In this document: positions 8,140-17,054 of the stretch, piece after piece
How positions within the stretch are numbered: the first letter of the stretch is position 1
How the letters are laid out: each line of letters opens with the position of its first letter
The notes under the pieces: generated by a model
Told to the model about the DNA's origin: nothing
The model's database searches: none
What the model saw: only the letters and a program-made list of their open reading frames with translations
Assembly (NCBI GenBank): GCA_002284615.2
Contig: MU069655.1
Coordinates: forward strand, 194,833 to 212,632
DNA: 17,800 nt
Origin: Dunaliella salina
Taxonomy: Eukaryota; Chlorophyta; Chlorophyceae; Chlamydomonadales; Dunaliellaceae
Direction: 5' to 3'
Program-made: the position numbers and the translations under genes

Positions 8140-9180
8140 GCCAACGCTTCCTGTCAAAATGAAACGAAACACCATTAACAAGTGTACAGGCACTCTCTTC
8201 CACCAGAAGCGTGCTGTGCGCATTAAAAATTCCACCTGCTTACAATGCCCCCTATGTGCCTGACAGTGCCCTTCACATTCTATCAGGATGCAAATACTCC
8301 ATCATGTCGAATATGGTAACTGAGAGCCACAAAATAGCCAGCAGTACCCTCCTCAAAGATATCAGTAAAGGCTCTCTCAGGGTGGCTTTGCCCCTTTGGA
8401 CAGTGTCAGAGCAGATCGTCTTGCAAGCAATTGCTTTACAGGACCTCCAGATTCCTGAGCACTCAACAAACAGAAACCTCCCTAAACGTTTTCCTTCGTC
8501 GTTTCCCTGACAAAGAAAGAATCACTTCTAGCCGCCCTGATGTAATATTTGTTGCTCTCATGACAAAAGGGTCAAGGACCCATTCCCGGTATCAATTAAA
8601 TAATTGCAGGGGGGCGCGGGGGAAATAGGGAGCACTCAGCGCCAGCCACAGCCACTTCCCCTACTTCCAAGGTCCGTCACCCAAGACAGCTCCTCCCAGA
8701 ACAGAGGCACATCCATCTAGAGAAAGTCAAATACTGTGAAGACACCCGGCCCAAAAATCAGCTTGAGGCCTCCAAGCAGCAACACTCCGGTTTGTGTCGC
8801 CATCTTTCAAGAGCCTCTGCACAAGTCACCCTTCACAGCATTTCATATGGTGTGGGTATAGTCGTCTACAGCCCCCATACTTTGGAGCCACTTAAAGAGC
8901 TTGGGCTTGACACACACAAGCCCACCAAAGTTGCTCTGAGGCTTCATGCTCATTCTGTCGAATTTGCTAGTACCAGACGAGCTCTGGAAAAGACTTTTAA
9001 TTCTCATCAACAAGGTCGGGCACGGGCTACTGCAAGTAACCCTCCTGATCCCCACTGACTTCTTTTCTCATCTTCAAAAGGTGAAGGGGATACACAGTGC
9101 CGTGGCCCTAGGTATCCTCTTTTCCTTAATTGATGTGCGCAAGCAATGAAAACATGGGTCCCTAGCAGTCGATATGGGGG
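8140..9180 (+). mobile_element. Second, 5'-truncated copy of the RNase H/endonuclease retroelement
   Basis: It starts within the block before the zinc knuckle (LPVKMKRNTI) and continues through knuckle, nuclease and C-terminal peptide into a 3' UTR with TTCCTTAATTGATGT at about 9122. Everything upstream of this point in the family is missing, consistent with 5' truncation. Downstream of the UTR, CAATGAAAACATGGGTCC resembles the sequence that follows the tails at 6061 and 6440. Confidence 0.75.
8148..9058 (+). pseudogene. Decayed zinc-knuckle/endonuclease C-terminus of the retroelement, copy 2
   Basis: Frame segments are LPVKMKRNTI to CPLC (stop at about 8250), then DSALHILSGC to about 8480, then SSRPDVIFVA (aspartate at 8539), then from about 8642 the frame that ends at 9058. 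The last part has HLEKVKYCEDTRP, YGVGIVVY, LGLDTHKPTKVA, STRRALEK and NPPDPH. The residue matching the catalytic glutamate is lysine (codon 8723), with the following lysine kept. Three frameshifts and the lost glutamate make it inactive. Comparison with 5108-5929 shows which residues of the family are conserved. Confidence 0.75.
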
Positions 9181-9917
9181 AGGGTTTGGGGCAGTCTTAG
9201 ATCCGAGGCTCCGGTTTATATATGGGAAAAGTTACTTCTCCCCCTGAAGGACTCCGGGTTATCTGATAGGGTGTTTAAAGTTTCAAGACAACTCTTTGCC
9301 GAGCATCATACATCGCTGTGCACCTGATATCTCATACTCACGCATGTGCTTTCAGGCTGTTGCTGCAGTTCCTTTCATGAAACATTGCAATAGGATTTTA
9401 GGAGTTTTGAGAAAACTGCTTGCCGAGCATCATGCAAACCTGCATTCGAGTATACACCAGGACTTCAGGGCTTCGACCATCTCTTTCTTGCACTTGGTGT
9501 CTGGATATCTGGAGTCTCAAGTCAGATGTATCATGAGCATTCCGGTCAAGACCTCCTGTGCCAATTTTCTCAGTGCTTACTTGGAAAACCTGTGCAACAA
9601 GTGGTTTTATGAGCACACGTTTTTCAACAGTTGACAACTCTGTTAACAGCTTTCTTTTTAGACTTGTCTAGTTTCAGGTCTGTGTTTCCACTGTCACACC
9701 CAGAGTGTGCTGCAACGAGAAACTGCTGCAAGTTAGTTGAGTCGGTTTGCCGTTGTGATTGACCTTTGCATTCCACACAGCTGCGGTGTGCTTAGAGAAC
9801 TCTTGAACTCGTAGTAACACCTTTATTGTCTCGGCATGTGTATCGCCTTGTAAAGTAATAGCAGCCCCGGAGATAATGCCCATGCAAGGCTAAGAGCCTT
9901 CAAGCCCTTGGAGTAGG

Positions 9918-9933
9918 CAGCAGCAGCAGCAGC
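9918..9933. repeat. (CAG)5 microsatellite
   Basis: Five consecutive CAG units plus one base, outside any supported reading frame. Confidence 0.9.
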
Positions 9934-10108
9934 GTCGCTAGTTGAGTTGCTTGCATACAGCATCCCCAGAATTGCATAAGCCTCAGTGGCTCAGCCAAGC
10001 TTAGGAAAGAGTCGTGCCGACTCCAGAAAATCACGCTTTGAGAAGTCACGCCTTACAAACCTTGCCATCAGCCTTGCCAGCCAGCTAGCTCCACGCCGGA
10101 GCCTTGCA

Positions 10109-10135
10109 TCTCTCTCTCCCTCTCTCTCTCTCTCT
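10109..10135. repeat. (CT)n microsatellite
   Basis: A CT dinucleotide run with a single CC interruption. Confidence 0.9.
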
Positions 10136-10699
10136 ATTTTACTTCTCTAAACACCGTGTCATGTGGCATGGCAAACTGGGACACTGTTTTGGCTGCGTCA
10201 GTTTCTCAGCCTGACACCGCTCAGCTGCCCTCGTAGGCGGATATAGTGATGTAGCCTTACCTTCATTGATGTGGGGTGTGTTTTCACTACCTGCGTAGTT
10301 TTTGTTTTGTTCCGTTTTCTTTCCTTTCATTCTCTTTATCACTGAGACTCTCAAGTTGAATCGAGTTGAATCAATCACGAGACGACGAATCAGTCAGACT
10401 TTGACCCAGAACTTTTTATGTATGCTCAAGATGAACACAAACACATAATGCTGCGCCTGAGCAAAAGGCCTCTTTGAGATGGACAAATTGCCGTGGTAGA
10501 ATCACTCTATGTAATATCCTGGTAGGAAGTTGCACTATCAAAAGTTTAACCGCTCTGTGAACTTGGCACCTACCTAAAGAATGAGCCCTCGGACTTACAA
10601 CTACTCTCCACTGCCATGCTATATAGACCCTAACCAAAATAACAAGCACCAAATACGCCACCAATTGAGCAATACAAACTATAGGGGCGGGCTCCCTAA

Positions 10700-10915
10700 A
10701 GTCCCGGGGGGGGAGGTTTGACAGGACGGGCTGCTTACAGGAAAACGAGGTGCATGCTTGGACGAATGGCTGACAACTTACCGGATCGACATGATGTTGA
10801 TTGCCACTAGTTAGTTACAAAACCTTGGGTGAAACTGGCAGTGGCCTCAGTGCTGACAATTGGGCCTTTTCTGACTGCACTTGGTAGGTGTCCAGCCCAG
10901 AAAACCACAACTTTA
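10700..10915 (+). repeat. Dispersed repeat family G, copy 2
   Basis: This parallels 6061-6310 with GGGCTGCTTACAGGAAAAC, GAATGGCTGACAAC, CAGTGCTGACAATTGGGCC and CTTGGTAGGT. The frame encodes AYRKTRC and then GRMADNLPDRHD, related to the peptide of copy 1 but with the stop lost. The end, GGTGTCCAGCCCAGAA, also matches family F copy 2 at 8097. Confidence 0.65.
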
Positions 10916-11704
10916 CTATCTCGAGCTTTGGCTCAAAGTATGAGAGAAATCCTTTAATTAAAGTCAGGACGACCTGAGAGTCAACTTCAGGGACGTCACA
11001 CGCTGAGCTGAACGGAGCATGCAGGGTCAATAGGAATGGAACGTAAAGGGGAGTGGCTAGGATTCTATATACAAAGCCAGCCAGCAGAAACAACAGATGG
11101 CTCTTGCTGTTGACCAGCAGAATTGACAAATATGTGTTGAAACATTTCTTAACAACAATGGGTGCCTGCTGCTGTTACCCATGCATCACCTCTGCTCTGC
11201 CTCTCCGCCAATTACGCTGCGCAAGGACAAAAACTCCTGCAGGGAAAAATTGCAGGATGAAACAAACTTCACAAACAACATCTTAACAAGCAAGCCTCAG
11301 ACTGATCGATATATGAGCATGCGAGAATGAGCGCGACAACAACATAACATCATTTTATCAGGAGGCATCATAAAGCATGACTCCTGGATGTCACGCCCAT
11401 GTCTACTAAGAAATGAAAAAAACTAGTTCACGCTGCTGAGGGGAATGATCGGTCACTTACACGGTAGGAATGTAATAGGATGATTGGAATGTGCTGTACC
11501 ATGAAGAATGTGCATCAATACTAATAGACAGAGTCTGGGCTATGCATGCTGTTACCTAGAGGCAAAAACATCGTCACAGCAGGTAGGATCAGCAGGACCA
11601 CTACTTCAGCTGCTGTACCCTGGCCTTGCTGAGCTAGGGTTGGCAGGGCTCTGTTCCAACCGTGGAGCATCATTTTGATATCACAATCTCCGCATAGAAT
11701 CATT
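10916..11704. other. No gene recognised
   Basis: The frames at 10815-11129 (minus) and 11053-11286 (plus) have no recognisable motif. I see no repeat structure. Confidence 0.5.
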
Positions 11705-12016
11705 CACAAAGCAATTCGCCGTCCCCAATGTCCTGAATGACCCATGGTCCAATTTAGACGAGTAGCACTATGAGCTTTCTGATTTCACGACCTTAATATT
11801 TGAGTAGTCATAAAGCAACTCTGCGTCCCAAATCTTGGATTCTACATGGTCCAATTTGGAGGTGTATGGGAATTTTTGAGGTCTGATGACATAACGCGGC
11901 TATTGAATTGGCCACAAAGCAATTCTGCGTCTCGAATCCTGCATGCAAGATGGTCCAATTTGGAAGGGGTGCATGTACTTGTATAATATCGCGCTAGCGT
12001 GGTCAAGTGGTCGGCC
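11705..12016. repeat. 104-bp tandem repeat, three diverged copies
   Basis: Units begin at 11705, 11809 and 11913, each with CAYAAAGCAAYTC near the start, then TGCGTC or CCGTCC, then ATGGTCCAATTT about 38-40 bases in. The two spacings are both exactly 104 bp. The second halves are more diverged but units 1 and 2 still share a CTGAT block. Confidence 0.75.
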
Positions 12017-12179
12017 AGCCTTCCCTTATACCTCAACAGAGAAAGCTCGTAAAACAGGCAACCATAAGAACCTAAGTTTGTTTGGTGCCAGTCATGAGAG
12101 AGCTAAGCTGGAAGCATGCAAAGAACAGGCAATTTAGGCCCCAGATAACCCCCTGCGGTAGTCATCCAGGTCTTAATCT

Positions 12180-12299
12180 GGCCATACCTCAGAAGCTTAT
12201 AGATGTCCCAGGACCAAAAGTATTAGGACCTAGCCTACTCTAGCCATAGCACTGGAAAAATTTGGCCCTGGGACATCCATAGGTTTTTGAGATATAGCC
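12180..12299. repeat. Inverted repeat with 39-bp arms and 42-bp loop
   Basis: Arms 12180-12218 and 12261-12299 are reverse complements at 32 of 39 positions with no gap, including GATGTCCCAGG. All seven differences are transitions. It could be a fold-back element or a hairpin RNA precursor; no target duplication is evident. Confidence 0.8.
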
Positions 12300-13097
12300 T
12301 CTTGAAGTCCCACACAATGGTGAACCCCCTCTGATTATGTTATTCATTTTACGTTTACAAATGTCATTAACTCAATATTTTTACATTATATGTATTCCCA
12401 ATCATTCCCCCATGTATATACACATGCATACCAGAGGAACCCTTTAATTTTGCGACCTTACAAATCTGCGAGCCTTCAATTCGTAATTATTTTCTTTGCG
12501 AAACTTTACAACTTCACGAGGCCCGCATACATTTTTTTCCTTGCAAGCTTTTGCTGTTTTCAGCGCTGTTTGGCAACTTCACTGGCTCTGCAGGTGGTGC
12601 TTGCACATGAGTGCTCGTAGGCCTTCCCACTGATCTCTAAGGGCAACAGCAGGGCGCATTCCTGGGTCTATACAACGCCTGCCTGTTGACAGCTGGGGCA
12701 TTGGCTTTTGCAGCCTCTGCCCTGTATTCCATTTCCTGTTCCTGCTGCATCCTTGCTGCATCCCTGCTTCCATTTTACTTGCTTGACACAAGGAAGCGGG
12801 CCATTCACCTTAGTGCAGGGCCTCATGAAAAAGCCAAACGAAGCTAGAGGCCTTTGTCCCTGCTCAGAATGGGGCTCCGTTTTACATTAATGCTTGTTAC
12901 ACTTTGCGATGTGCCTCCAAACTTATTTTTTCGAATGTCCCAGTTTGTGGGTAGGCCCCAGGATTATTCATTAATTAATTTAATTACTCTCCAAATTGTC
13001 AAGGTCCCCCGGTACAGGAGGCTGCAAGAAGCATAACTTTAGGACATCATCGGTCAATCCTCTTAAGAATTATATGTTCAGAATCCTGGTATCAAGG
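12300..13097. other. No gene recognised
   Basis: AT-rich sequence to about 12540, then a more GC-balanced part. The short frames on both strands have no known motif. TTAATTAATTTAATTA at 12970-12985 is simple AT-rich sequence. Confidence 0.5.
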
Positions 13098-13700
13098 GCT
13101 ATTGATTGGAATATGTATGGGTCTGATCTGAGAAGGGGGGGGGGGGGGGTCAAGGGGGGTTACAGGTTTTTGGGACACCCCCTCCAGAATTTTTCTGGGC
13201 CACTTCTACAGAATTCTAAAGACACCATTGGATTCCTGAGCTCAAGAACTGTCAATTGGCACCCTCTTTGGATAAATTGAGTAAAAGGGGGGGTCTGTGT
13301 GCATGGCTGGGAGTCAGTGCCATGCGCTCAAGGGTGTGGGCGGCAGGGGGTGTAGAGGCGAACATGCGGCAAATCAGTTCAAACTTCCAGGATGGTGACA
13401 ATGCATGATGTGATTATGCATGGTGAATCAGGAAGGTAGTTAGTGCACTTGCAAGCCAGTTGTGGGTGCCTGGAAGGGCAGGTATGCAGGGACGTCAGCT
13501 GCTCAGTTTTTGTTCCATATCTCTGCTGCAACTCACTTTTCCAGCATGGCAAGTATGCAGATTGATAGCTATTTCAAGAAGGAACAGATTGACACCCTTT
13601 TTGTCCGGGTTGGCTTACTGCGTGGGGGGTTTTGGGGGGGGGGGGATCAGGGGGGGCCCGCCCAGTTTTTGGGGATGGCGTCCACTGCTTTTTTTTTTAA
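13098..13700 (+). repeat. Dispersed repeat family H, copy 1
   Basis: This aligns in the same order with 15705-16305. Shared blocks are ATTGATTGGAATATGTATGG, CAAGGGGGGTTA, GTCTGTGTGCATGGCTGGGA, AGTGACAATGCA-like, TTGCAAGCC, GGGTGCCTGG, CAGCTCAGTTTTTG-like, GCTGCAACTCACT, AGTATGCAGAT and CCCTTTTTGTC. It has G-runs at 13135-13149 and 13634-13645. A frame reading ISAATH, MQIDSYF, QIDTLFV is parallel to one in copy 2, but I recognise no protein family. Confidence 0.75.
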
Positions 13701-13746
13701 CCCTCGGCACGTACCCTCGGTACGTTACCCCCGGTACCCCCGGTAC
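13701..13746. repeat. Short tandem of CCCTCGGTACGTA-like units
   Basis: Four degenerate units, two of about 13-14 bp and two of about 9 bp (CCCCCGGTA), follow the end of repeat family H copy 1. Confidence 0.65.
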
Positions 13747-13802
13747 ATAATTATATTATTATCATATTGTATTACATTATATCTTTTACATGAACATATA
13801 AT

Positions 13803-14700
13803 TAGGGTTTGCACAAACGTTATGTGGCGAAATGGTATCACGTTATATAACGTTATATAACGTTATAAACGCTATATACGTTATACACTCAGATTTCAAG
13901 TTCAGCAATTCGCAACTTCAAGGGTATCACTGGATAGCTCTCAATGAGTAGAGACCGTTAACCCAATTTACTTTGAGCAAAAAATGAGATGGTGATTACA
14001 AAAGAGTGTCTGAAAGTCAGAGTTTGCGCCAAGCGCGGAAAACATCCTTATACAAAGCTCCCTGTGAAAGTGCGCTTGCCTAGCACCTGCTGCTCCTTGC
14101 CAGGCTCAACGCGCAGAGATGCTTGGCCTGCTTCCATGTAGGCCCTTGCATCCACACGGTGTAGTGGTCCCTGGCAGACTTGGCAGGGTTCTCGCTGGCC
14201 AGGTCACTGGCCAAATCCTTCCCACACACTGCCTCCCCGCCCCTGTTGCACACCAGCCTGCACTGCAAAGGCTTGGCAAAGGCTTGCCTGGGCCTTTCCT
14301 CATCAACACAGGCTTCAACCATGCTTAGCCTGCCTAAGCTGTGCTGTGCTTTCCTGCGCCTCAAATTTCTCCTTGTCCTCCCTGGCCTCTTCTTCTACAT
14401 CCTCCACCTCTCCCTCGTGCCTCAGCACCACTTCCAATTTCACTCATCCTAATCAATTCGACCAAGCACCTCACAGTCACGAAACTCAAAGGGTTGCAAC
14501 CACAAAATCGTGAAACTTCAGTGTGAACTTCTTCGAATATGATGTTATATAACGTTATTTATAACGTTATTTATAACGTTATATATAACGTATAACTTTA
14601 TAACGTATAACATAACAAGATCCAAACTCAAATATACGGGTTATATACTTATGTTATAAACATAATGTTATATATAACTATAACGTTTATGCGAACCCTA
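13803..14700. mobile_element. Complete non-autonomous hAT-type DNA transposon (898 bp)
   Basis: The ends are TAGGGTTTGCACAAACGTTA on the left and, reversed, TAGGGTTCGCATAAACGTTA on the right (two transitions). Perfect 8-bp duplications CATATAAT flank it at 13795-13802 and 14701-14708. The TA-GGG start, short terminal inverted repeats and 8-bp duplication are hallmarks of hAT. Subterminal regions (13838-13890 and 14538-14690) are packed with ATAACGTTAT palindromes, the usual place of hAT transposase binding sites. The interior holds a minus-strand zinc-finger-like remnant but no catalytic core, so it needs a transposase in trans. Confidence 0.88.
14080..14440 (-). pseudogene. hAT transposase N-terminal fragment with BED-like zinc finger
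   Basis: Upstream, one frame encodes an acidic stretch (GEVEDVEEEAREDKEKFEAQ). After a frame change near 14330 it continues as ERPRQAFAKPLQCRLVCNRG, then ASENPAKSARDHY and GPTWKQAKHLCA, to the stop near 14080. The cysteine pair followed by NPAKSARDH resembles the BED-type finger at the start of hAT transposases (C-x-x-C, then NP-x-x-S-x-x-H). It lies inside the 13803-14700 element, so it is most simply the leftover of that element's own transposase. There is no ATG in the main frame and no catalytic part. Confidence 0.45.
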
Positions 14701-14801
14701 CATATAATTAAAAAAATATAACATACATTTATTATTATAATGTAAAGATTAATACATACATGTATACACGTGGAATGTATAATATAATATATGATGCCTT
14801 A

Positions 14802-15189
14802 CTGATCCAAAATATCACGTGATCCAAATCACAGATGCCTATCCTGAAGTTTGCCTAAAATTAGTATCAGCGGCCTATAATAAGTACAAGCGCAATTCGG
14901 TCAAAATCCATCATGGAGAATATAGATCAAAGCAAATTTTCCCTGCGGGGCGTCACAAAACATTCCTGTCCGGGAGGGGGCGAGGGCGCTTCCTTTAGGG
15001 GAGGGGTGGGTCTGTCTTCTGTTTCATGCGAGGGGAGGAGCTCTCGCCTGGGGGGTCGTAAGCTCCTAATCACGGCCGTCGACCGGCCATGTCACCAGAC
15101 CATGTTGAGACGCTTCTGGCCTATCATAACCAATCAGTTTCAAAACATTTCCCGAAATCCAATTATTATCACGTAACGTTTTGGATCAG
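14802..15189. mobile_element. MITE of 388 bp with TA target duplication
   Basis: The left end CTGATCCAAAATATCACGTG and the reversed right end CTGATCCAAAACGTTACGTG match at 19 of 22 positions, all differences being transitions. TA occurs directly outside both ends (14800-14801 and 15190-15191). Inverted repeats with TA duplications are typical of Tc1/mariner-derived MITEs. The interior is GC-rich and the frame 14913-15176 has no recognisable domain. Confidence 0.7.
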
Positions 15190-15191
15190 TA

Positions 15192-15560
15192 GGGTATAAC
15201 ATATGATAATATATATTGGAAGGGCACTGTGTGCTGCCCCGACTTTCAGCTCGAGCTCGACCTCAGCTTTGCTTCAGTCCCAACCCTAACATGGCAGGGC
15301 TGATGTGGCAGGGCTCTTTTCCAGAAGGGTTTGCTTCCTGGACTAGTTTACTGGTTTTGCTCTTCAATTTATTACCTAATTTTTAATAGAATATAGTAAG
15401 CTGATTGGCAGAGGGGTTCAGCTGGCCAATCTGTCAGGCATGCTCTTTATGGTAAGCTTTTTATCTCGAACCTGACCATTTCAAACATTTCCATTATTGA
15501 AATGTTACTTTTGACAAGAAATGAAAAAATTGGAGGGCTCACGCCGCGGCTGATTAGAAA
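15192..15560. other. No gene recognised
   Basis: ATGGCAGGGCT and TGTGGCAGGGCT form a small direct repeat near 15290-15316. I see nothing else to support. Confidence 0.5.
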
Positions 15561-15646
15561 TGTATGCCCCAAGTGGCAGTTTACAAACTTTGGTGCTGCA
15601 GAGGCCAGAGGCACCAGAGTTTGAAAACTGCCAGTTGGGGCACACA
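15561..15646. repeat. Near-perfect hairpin, 36-bp arms and about 14-base loop
   Basis: Positions 15561-15596 and 15611-15646 pair at 32 of 36 positions without gaps, including TGCCCCAA, TGGCAGTTT and TGGTGC. Because of this, frames on the two strands give similar peptides (QTLV, GHT). The size and compact loop fit a hairpin RNA precursor or a small fold-back element; expression cannot be judged here. Confidence 0.85.
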
Positions 15647-15704
15647 CATGCAAGGAGCATGCAGAAAACACCTGATTTTGGGCCTCAGCTGACCCCCTCT
15701 GATC

Positions 15705-16305
15705 GATTGGTATATATATGGATCCAATTGAATGGGAGCAAGGGGGGTTAGAAGTTCAAGAGGATTTTCGGACCAAATCTCCAAAGCTTTTCTAAGCTAT
15801 GCTTTCGACATTCCAATTCATCAATGGAGTTCTGGGCTTGAGGCCCGTCGATTGAAACCCTCTGTGCAAACAAGGTGATGGGAGTGGTCTGTGTGCATGG
15901 CTGGGAGTCAGGTCCACTCCCTGCGTGTGGGCTGAAGGGGCTGTGGAGGCAAGCGAATCCAGTGGAGGCAAGCATGCAGCAAGCCAATCCAAACGTACAG
16001 GACAGTGACAATGCACAATGTTCTATTGCCTGGTGAAGTCAGAATGGCAGTCCGTGGACTTGCAAGCCTCTTATGGGTGCCTGGCAGAACAGACATGCAA
16101 GGGAGTAAGCAGCTCAGTTTTTGCCCCATAACTTAGCTGCAACTCACTCTTCCGATGCATTGAGTATGCAGATGGAGAGAGAATTCAAAGAGGTACAGAT
16201 TGCTACCCTTTTTGTCTGGATTGAGGAACTGAAAGGGAGGGGGGGGGGGGGGAGGGGGCAGGGCTCCAGGCCCAAATTTAGACATGACATCCTCAAAATT
16301 TTTTT
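15705..16305 (+). repeat. Dispersed repeat family H, copy 2
   Basis: This is the diverged direct repeat of 13098-13700, including GATCGATTGGTATATATATGG, CAAGGGGGGTTAGAAGTTCA, GTCTGTGTGCATGGCTGGGA, GGGTGCCTGG, GCTGCAACTCACT and CCCTTTTTGTC. The G-run at 16239-16252 sits where copy 1 has its 13634-13645 G-run. Confidence 0.75.
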
Positions 16306-16528
16306 GCCTCTTGATTTTACTCAGTTTTTTGGGTTTGAGCAGGAACAAAAGCCCCAAAGTGCCAGAGGGGCATCATTGGCAGCTGGGAAATGAAAGGCAT
16401 TCGGAGCAGTGCGCGCAGCTGGATATCATGCAGTAAGGGAAAATATTTGCCACTAAGAATGCTTTTTGGGTGTGTAGGAGTGTACTTCTTGAAAATGTCA
16501 TCATATTGAGGAACTATGAGTGATTTTG
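16306..16528. other. No gene recognised
   Basis: Sequence between repeat H copy 2 and the retroelement tail. The minus frame 16317-16556 has no known motif. The retroelement homology may begin slightly before 16529, near 16500. Confidence 0.5.
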
Positions 16529-16700
16529 GAGCCGGGTGCTTCAAGCAATCCTCCATACCCCATAATACTCCTTTCTTTTTGAGCTATGGTAAGGAAGAGG
16601 ACCCACAGCTCTTTTGAGCCAAGTGTTCCTTTCATTGATGTAGTGAAAAGATTTTTCCTGCCTGCGCGGCCTTTCTTATTCTTTTGATTTCATGTGTTCA
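16529..16700 (+). mobile_element. Retroelement tail with the last ORF codons
   Basis: GAG CCG GGT GCT TCA AGC AAT CCT CCA encodes EPGASSNPP, matching EPGASSNPL at the end of the 5108-5929 ORF; the next codons have drifted and the stop is lost. The UTR landmarks follow: AGCTCTTTTGAGCCAAGTG, TTTCATTGATGTAG and a T/C-rich tract near 16672-16690. It is a 3'-end-only copy. Confidence 0.7.
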
Positions 16701-17054
16701 GCTAGATTCATTTTCATGCCCTGTCATGCATCAGGGCTCCACCTGTTTCCTTATTCTTTTAATAATATTTGCACACGGCGTACATGTACGTACACATATG
16801 GCATATAAATAGGCATTTGCCATACTTTTGCTATTTCCAGCCAAAAAGGGAGGGTCAAAGCTTGGATTGCCCCTTTGAAGTGACACTGAATTCCCATGGA
16901 TCTCCATACTGAATCAGGTAGAAATAGAGATCTGCATGGCTACATGGCTTTCTCTGCCTACATCGTTTTTCTTTTCTTTTCTCTTCTTTTCTTTCCTTTA
17001 CTTTTCTTAGCAATGGAAACTTGCATGGCAGTTCCTAAAACAGCTAGAATGCAA
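16701..17054. other. No gene recognised
   Basis: Contains a GTACATGTACGTACA palindromic run (16780-16794) and a TTTTCTT-rich tract (16965-17008). The frame starting at 16896 is not supported as a gene because it runs from a T/C-rich stretch into a minisatellite. Confidence 0.5.

Larger units (their letters stand above)
9181..10699. other. No gene recognised; two microsatellites
   Basis: The longest frame (9296-9634 plus, 112 codons) has no recognisable motif. A short internal duplication, TGCCGAGCATCAT, appears at 9297 and 9421. The segment also holds a CAG run and a CT run, listed separately. Confidence 0.5.

Noticed and set aside
9296..9634. 112-codon plus-strand ORF
   Set aside because: No recognisable domain, no splice context, no similarity to the other copies in the window; probably a chance frame.
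10916..10980. Possible further retroelement tail (CCTTTAATTAAAGTCAGG)
   Set aside because: Only one short block resembles CCTTAATTGATGTAGGG; the other landmarks of the tail are missing.
11988..12020. tRNA-like D-arm (GTGGTCAAGTGGTCGGCC)
   Set aside because: No anticodon stem or T-arm with GGTTCGAATCC-type sequence at the proper distance, and no acceptor pairing.
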